From contig JAESSL010000412.1 in the NCBI GenBank assembly GCA_016764135.1, positions 1 through 9,107 of the forward strand: a DNA stretch of 9,107 nt, given 5' to 3'. How positions within the stretch are numbered: position 1 is the stretch's first letter; each line of letters opens with the position of its first letter. The position numbers were made by a program, and so were the translations under genes. Below, in pieces: positions 6,713 to 9,107 of this stretch. The notes beneath the pieces are model-generated. The model saw only the letters and a list, made by a program, of their open reading frames with translations. It ran no database searches and was not told the origin of the DNA. The stretch comes from Alphaproteobacteria bacterium. Its GTDB lineage: Bacteria > Pseudomonadota > Alphaproteobacteria > UBA8366 > GCA-2717185.

Positions 6713-7281
6713 CGTACGGGATCGACAAAATCTTCCACGTCGAAGGGCAAGGGCGGGTATGGCGCTGGGCCCAATTCGGTGACAAATCCGAGCGTGGAAA
6801 TGTCGGCCATCCGCATCGGGTACAAAACACCGTCGAGATGGTCGAATTCATGCTGGAGCAGGCGCGCCAAAAAGTATTGAGTGGTCCAGGAATAGGGTTC
6901 GCCGTCCAGTCCGGTTGCATCCATGCGGATATGCGTGCGCCGGATCGCCTGACCATAAAGGCCGGGCAGGGACAGGCAGCGCTCCCAATAGGGTTTGGTC
7001 TCTTCCGATAAAAACGTAATTTTTGGATTGATGACCACGGTCCATGGAATTTCGGCCATCTTGGCGCCATCGGGCATGACCGCGCGCCGCACGCGAAAGA
7101 CAAACATTCTCACAGGCTCATACACCTGCGGGGCGGCGATTCCGTTTCCGCCGATATCTTCGCAGGTCTCAATCAAGTCCGCCGCCAGACGTGCTATTTC
7201 CGGTGATGTCGGGTCCGCGACGGGCGTGCAAACCTGTTTCAATACATCGTGTCCCATACGGGCGATTTTGCGAATAGTCAT
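6709..7281 (-). CDS. Peptide deformylase-family protein, non-canonical motif II
   Basis: A 190-residue protein with all three peptide deformylase motifs: GNGIAAPQ (45-52, motif I), ERCLS (100-104, motif II) and QHEFDHLDG (143-151, motif III). Cys102, His144 and His148 would bind Fe2+ or Zn2+, Glu145 is the general base and Gln52 the oxyanion residue. Motif II is normally EGCLS; Arg101 replaces its Gly beside the metal-binding Cys. Deformylase removes the formyl group from nascent N-terminal Met, but the essential gene usually sits beside fmt, which is absent here, so this looks like an accessory paralogue, perhaps acting on another formyl-amide. The ATG at 7281 was chosen because GGAG lies 7 bases upstream and MTIRKIARMG is a normal N-terminus; the frame stays open to 8316, but that part is antisense to the dioxygenase. 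Its stop overlaps the MetX-like stop. Confidence 0.9.
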   Translation of the reverse strand: MTIRKIARMGHDVLKQVCTPVADPTSPEIARLAADLIETCEDIGGNGIAAPQVYEPVRMFVFRVRRAVMPDGAKMAEIPWTVVINPKITFLSEETKPYWERCLSLPGLYGQAIRRTHIRMDATGLDGEPYSWTTQYFLARLLQHEFDHLDGVLYPMRMADISTLGFVTELGPAPYPPLPFDVEDFVDPVR

Positions 7282-7310
7282 TTGATCTCCAGTTCTTCCA
7301 AGCGAAATTT

Positions 7311-7322
7311 GTCGCACGCGAC
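7311..7322. promoter_or_regulatory. Short palindrome GTCGC-AC-GCGAC between divergent genes
   Basis: Five-base arms around AC, located about 30 bp upstream of the deformylase start and 6 bp before the -35 box of the dioxygenase promoter. The position suits an operator acting on both genes, but a palindrome this short and GC-rich could be chance. Confidence 0.28.
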
Positions 7323-7327
7323 GTTGT

Positions 7328-7356
7328 TTGACCGGCTTCCGTTCGCCGCTTACAAT
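7328..7356 (+). promoter_or_regulatory. Sigma70-type promoter of the dioxygenase gene
   Basis: TTGACC (7328-7333) and TACAAT (7351-7356) are separated by exactly 17 bp, each matching five of six consensus bases. Transcription would start near 7363, giving a leader of about 40 nt before the ATG at 7405. This is the best promoter seen in the window, and it argues against the longer open frame that begins upstream at 7249. Confidence 0.6.
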
Positions 7357-7404
7357 TTCACGTACATTACCGGTGCGGCGGTATTTAAAAAGATTGGAAG
7401 AACG

Positions 7405-8376
7405 ATGCCAAGGATTTGTGAAGAAACGTTTTCTGGACCAATGGCGTGGGCGGCGGAAACGCTGCTGGAAAACGACGGGCTGACGACGCTTGATCCGGAT
7501 TGCCTGGCGGAGTTGAAGGCTGTGGAAACCCTGTTGAAGGAAAACCCTCTGCCGGTGGAGGCGCTGTCGCCCGATTTTTTTGAGATGCCCGCCTGCAAGG
7601 CCATGATGACGGCCGTGAAGACGGAACTGGATCAGGGGATGGGGTTCACGATTATTGACCGCCTGCCGCTGGACGAGCTGGATCCTGATTGCCACAACAA
7701 GCTGTATTGGCTGTTGATGTCGCTGGTCGGGATCACCGTCGCCCAGAAATGGGACGGCATGATGGTGTACGACGTCACCGATACCGGGGAGAAACCAACG
7801 GCGGGCAGCGGCGTTCGGTCGTCGAAGACCAATGCCGGGCAAGGGTATCACACCGACAACGCGTTCAATCTGGCGCCGGATTATGTCGCCTTGTTCTGCA
7901 TCCGTCCGGCGATGGAAGGCGGGGAGAGCGGCCTGGTCAGTTTTGAGACCGTGCACAACCGGCTGCGCGAGCGCCATCCTGAAGTCCTGCCGCGCCTGTA
8001 TGAAAAATTCTGGTTCGACCGGCAGCATGAACATGCGCCCGGCGATGCAGCAGCGTCGCAGATGCCGGTGTTTGAGTATGACGGGAGCGCGATCAAGGTG
8101 AACCACGCGACCTGGATTATCCGTAATGGGTACAAGGTGAAGGGGATCGACATGGATCCGGAGACTGCGCAGGCGCTGGATGCGTTGGATGAAGTGATGG
8201 AAGCGCCGGGGCTTGGCAAGCGGTTCATGTTCGAGCGCGGTCAGATACAGATCGTCAACAATCGCCGCCTGGGGCATCGCCGTACTGAATTCAAGGATTG
8301 GCCCGATGTCGACCAACGGCGCCGTCTGGTGCGAATTTGGGTGCGCAATTCCGGGCGGCCCTTTTACCTTGGCTAG
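7405..8376 (+). CDS. TauD/TfdA-family Fe(II)/2-oxoglutarate-dependent dioxygenase
   Basis: A 323-residue non-haem iron dioxygenase of the TauD/TfdA/clavaminate synthase-like group. These enzymes couple 2-oxoglutarate decarboxylation to hydroxylation or C-heteroatom cleavage of a small substrate. The iron triad is visible: HTD (His149, Asp151) in GYHTDNAFN and the distal His291 in NNRRLGHRRTEF. One of the arginines in RRRLVRIW (305-312) should bind the 2-oxoglutarate carboxylate. The block GGESGLVSFETVHNRL (172-187) is also typical. The ATG at 7405 is preferred over 7249 because it follows the promoter, has GGAAG 4 bases upstream, and the extra residues would overlap the deformylase start. The gene has its own promoter, diverges from the deformylase gene and is followed by the AT-rich segment. 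The substrate is unknown; all catalytic residues are intact. Confidence 0.9.
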   Translation: MPRICEETFSGPMAWAAETLLENDGLTTLDPDCLAELKAVETLLKENPLPVEALSPDFFEMPACKAMMTAVKTELDQGMGFTIIDRLPLDELDPDCHNKLYWLLMSLVGITVAQKWDGMMVYDVTDTGEKPTAGSGVRSSKTNAGQGYHTDNAFNLAPDYVALFCIRPAMEGGESGLVSFETVHNRLRERHPEVLPRLYEKFWFDRQHEHAPGDAAASQMPVFEYDGSAIKVNHATWIIRNGYKVKGIDMDPETAQALDALDEVMEAPGLGKRFMFERGQIQIVNNRRLGHRRTEFKDWPDVDQRRRLVRIWVRNSGRPFYLG

Positions 8377-8391
8377 CCCATAGATTCCGAC

Positions 8392-8416
8392 GCCAGCATC
8401 GATCTGGCAAAATTTT
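8392..8416 (+). terminator. Weak possible terminator after the dioxygenase gene
   Basis: GCCAG (8392-8396) and CTGGC (8404-8408) form a 5-bp stem with a 7-nt loop, followed by AAAATTTT and the palindrome AATTTTAAAATT (8411-8422). It lies 15 bp after the dioxygenase stop, in the convergent gap. The short stem and the run of A before the T run make it a poor intrinsic terminator. Confidence 0.25.
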
Positions 8417-8442
8417 AAAATTGAAAACGCAGCGCCGCAGCG

Positions 8443-8904
8443 TCATGTCGCGCCAGTCTGCATTCCCGCTAAATTTGCACACCTTATACTAGTTAGGTTT
8501 ATAAGGGCTGCATGGTTTGAAAAAACTCGAATAAACTCGTTGTTTTCAAACCTAAGGAATAAATGATCATTCTCGGTTGACTGTCGTTGACTCATCAACC
8601 ATTCATCATCTCTATCATCAGGAGCTTTATAGCCCATTTCATCTAAATCACAGATTGGATCAGAGCCAAAGTTTGGACTAAACTCCAAGTACTGTATTTC
8701 GTTGAATTTTAACATTACGGATAGGTTTCCCTTTCCAAACTCAAGGTTTGGGGAAAAAATTATATTTAACTGGCGATTCCCGCCTATCAAAGAAATTCCA
8801 AAATAATCATACAAATTGTGAAGATCATAGACCCTACTAGGGGTAATAATCTCGTTGCTTTGCCCTAATCTAAAATTCTTTTTCATATTCTTACTGACGC
8901 TCAA
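8443..8904 (-). CDS. Unknown protein in AT-rich segment, possibly an orphan immunity protein
   Basis: I do not recognise a family. The frame encodes 153 residues from a TTG at 8904 (AGGA 6 bases upstream) or 147 from an ATG at 8886 (MKKNFRLGQ), whose ribosome binding site is weaker. The product is soluble, acidic (about 19 Asp/Glu against 13 Lys/Arg), with alternating beta-type strands such as LNIIFSPNLEF and LFLRFENNEFIRVFS, an acidic loop DDRDDEWL, and no signal peptide or membrane segment. Base composition (about 35% GC) and codon use differ sharply from its neighbours, suggesting horizontal transfer. The last 15 or so codons run into GC-richer flanking DNA, so the native stop may have been lost. 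A small acidic beta-rich protein after the tail of another frame resembles immunity genes of polymorphic toxins, but this is only an analogy. Confidence 0.6.
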   Translation of the reverse strand: MSVSKNMKKNFRLGQSNEIITPSRVYDLHNLYDYFGISLIGGNRQLNIIFSPNLEFGKGNLSVMLKFNEIQYLEFSPNFGSDPICDLDEMGYKAPDDRDDEWLMSQRQSTENDHLFLRFENNEFIRVFSNHAALINLTSIRCANLAGMQTGAT

Positions 8905-9000
8905 GGAATTTCCTAATCATTCTAACTTTCTGTTGCGTTGTATCCAGTGTAGGTGTCTTTTTTGTATTATAAACAGGTTGATTCGGGGCTTGCCAATTTC
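8460..9000. other. AT-rich segment of foreign composition
   Basis: GC counted by hand is 22/60 at 8641-8700 and 19/60 at 8761-8820, clearly below the rest of the window. The segment separates two enzyme genes of normal composition (dioxygenase and thiamine-diphosphate enzyme). No transposase, integrase, tRNA or flanking target duplication is visible. The edges are approximate. It is best explained as an insertion of foreign DNA. Confidence 0.55.
8514..8552. repeat. 10-bp inverted repeat GGTTTGAAAA / TTTTCAAACC
   Basis: Perfect 10-bp arms at 8514-8523 and 8543-8552 with a 19-nt loop that contains AACTCG twice (8524-8529 and 8534-8539). A second partial arm TAGGTTT (8494-8500) also pairs with 8548-8554. 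The repeat lies inside the unknown minus-strand gene near its 3' end and encodes part of FENNEFIRVFSN, so it may be coincidental, or may be transcript structure left from an original gene end. Confidence 0.4.
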
Positions 9001-9046
9001 TAGGCGAACTTTTTGTATGCGGAGTTGGAAGGAGAAATTTAAGTGG
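8891..9046 (-). pseudogene. Start-less open tail upstream of the unknown gene, possible truncated gene remnant
   Basis: On the minus strand a frame is open from 9046 to a TAA at 8893-8891 (51 codons). It reads NWQAPNQPVYN, then KKTPTLDTTQQKVRMIRKFL and ends LERQ. There is no start codon apart from an internal ATG at 8920 that would give nine residues. The TAA lies 4 bases before the ATG at 8886 of the unknown gene, the close spacing expected inside an operon. This could be the 3' end of a gene whose 5' part was lost when the segment joined the thiamine-diphosphate enzyme gene, or it could be a chance open frame in AT-rich DNA. Its low length makes this uncertain. Confidence 0.25.
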
Positions 9047-9107
9047 CTAAAAATAATATTACCGGACGCTCAGCATTCCTGTCCTTGTTGGAGGATGAAG
9101 GCATAAC
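9043..9107 (+). CDS. Thiamine-diphosphate-dependent enzyme, acetolactate synthase/benzoylformate decarboxylase-like (5' end only)
   Basis: A GTG at 9043 opens a frame that leaves the window after 21 codons: AKNNITGRS, then AFLSLLEDEGI. The pattern GRSAFLxLLxDEGI is the usual N-terminus of the pyrimidine-binding domain of thiamine-diphosphate enzymes such as acetolactate synthase, benzoylformate decarboxylase and related catabolic decarboxylases. The start is well supported: AAGGAG at 9029-9034 lies 8 bases upstream. These enzymes cleave or join C-C bonds next to a keto group, in keeping with the neighbouring metabolic genes. The cofactor motif and active-site residues are outside the window, so the subfamily cannot be told. 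No clear promoter is seen; the leader lies in AT-rich DNA. Confidence 0.6.
   Translation, partial: MAKNNITGRSAFLSLLEDEGI

Noticed and set aside
7249..7404. 52-codon N-terminal extension of the dioxygenase
   Set aside because: It would start inside the deformylase gene and upstream of a good promoter at 7328-7356; the extra residues show no domain or signal.
7282..8316. Long minus-strand extension of the deformylase frame (up to 535 residues)
   Set aside because: It is antisense to the dioxygenase along its length, rich in His/Arg/Gln as such shadows are, and the deformylase ATG at 7281 has its own Shine-Dalgarno and a normal family N-terminus.
8575..8600. GGTTGA / TCAACC inverted repeat
   Set aside because: Only six-base arms within the unknown coding frame; expected by chance in AT-rich DNA.
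8440..9000. Insertion sequence or integrated element
   Set aside because: No transposase or integrase frame, no terminal inverted repeats and no visible target-site duplication.
8855..9106. 83-residue plus-strand frame in the AT-rich segment
   Set aside because: Cys/Phe/Arg-rich with no plausible domain; its 3' part overlaps the better supported GTG start at 9043, which has a strong ribosome binding site.

Overview
The window looks like chromosomal DNA of an alphaproteobacterium. The evidence is the moderately high GC of most of it, a PurB of the roughly 430-residue type whose N-terminus looks alphaproteobacterial, and a run of small catabolic-type enzyme families (class II aldolase, VOC, Rid, SDR, TauD) typical of that class. 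Genus and species cannot be told from this sequence. No rRNA, tRNA, CRISPR array, transposase or integrase is visible.

Layout. On the minus strand, 1-1760 is the start and most of an exported helical-repeat (TPR-like) protein that runs off the left edge. It overlaps the end of purB (1720-3018), the one clear housekeeping gene. A 153-bp divergent gap holding a 12-bp tandem direct repeat and a GC-rich inverted repeat leads to a plus-strand pair: a class II aldolase/adducin-family protein (3172-3909) and a VOC-fold protein (3944-4324). Convergent to it is a minus-strand pair transcribed SDR (5558-4794) then RidA family (4766-4350). Across a divergent gap with a palindrome lies a plus-strand MetX-like alpha/beta-hydrolase-fold protein (5681-6712). 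Its stop codon overlaps that of a minus-strand peptide deformylase paralogue (6709-7281). Another divergent gap, with a palindrome and a good sigma70-type promoter, leads to a plus-strand TauD-type Fe(II)/2-oxoglutarate dioxygenase (7405-8376).

The right end changes character. About 8460-9000 is AT-rich (about 35% GC in the lines counted) and holds a minus-strand gene of unknown function plus an upstream open tail without a start, which resembles an inserted and truncated cassette. At 9043 a plus-strand gene with a strong ribosome binding site begins. Its first 21 residues look like a thiamine-diphosphate enzyme of the acetolactate synthase/benzoylformate decarboxylase type.

How the genes may work together. 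From 3.2 to 8.4 kb nearly every gene is a small-molecule enzyme, strand switches occur every one or two genes, and several members lack a residue considered essential in the best-known relatives (aldolase Glu, VOC metal ligands, Rid Arg, SDR Asn, MetX C-terminal motif, deformylase motif II Gly). This suggests an accessory metabolic neighbourhood built from divergent paralogues rather than a textbook pathway. No substrate can be assigned from the sequence. No wholly new system is demonstrated; the best leads are the AT-rich cassette and the cluster of divergent enzymes.
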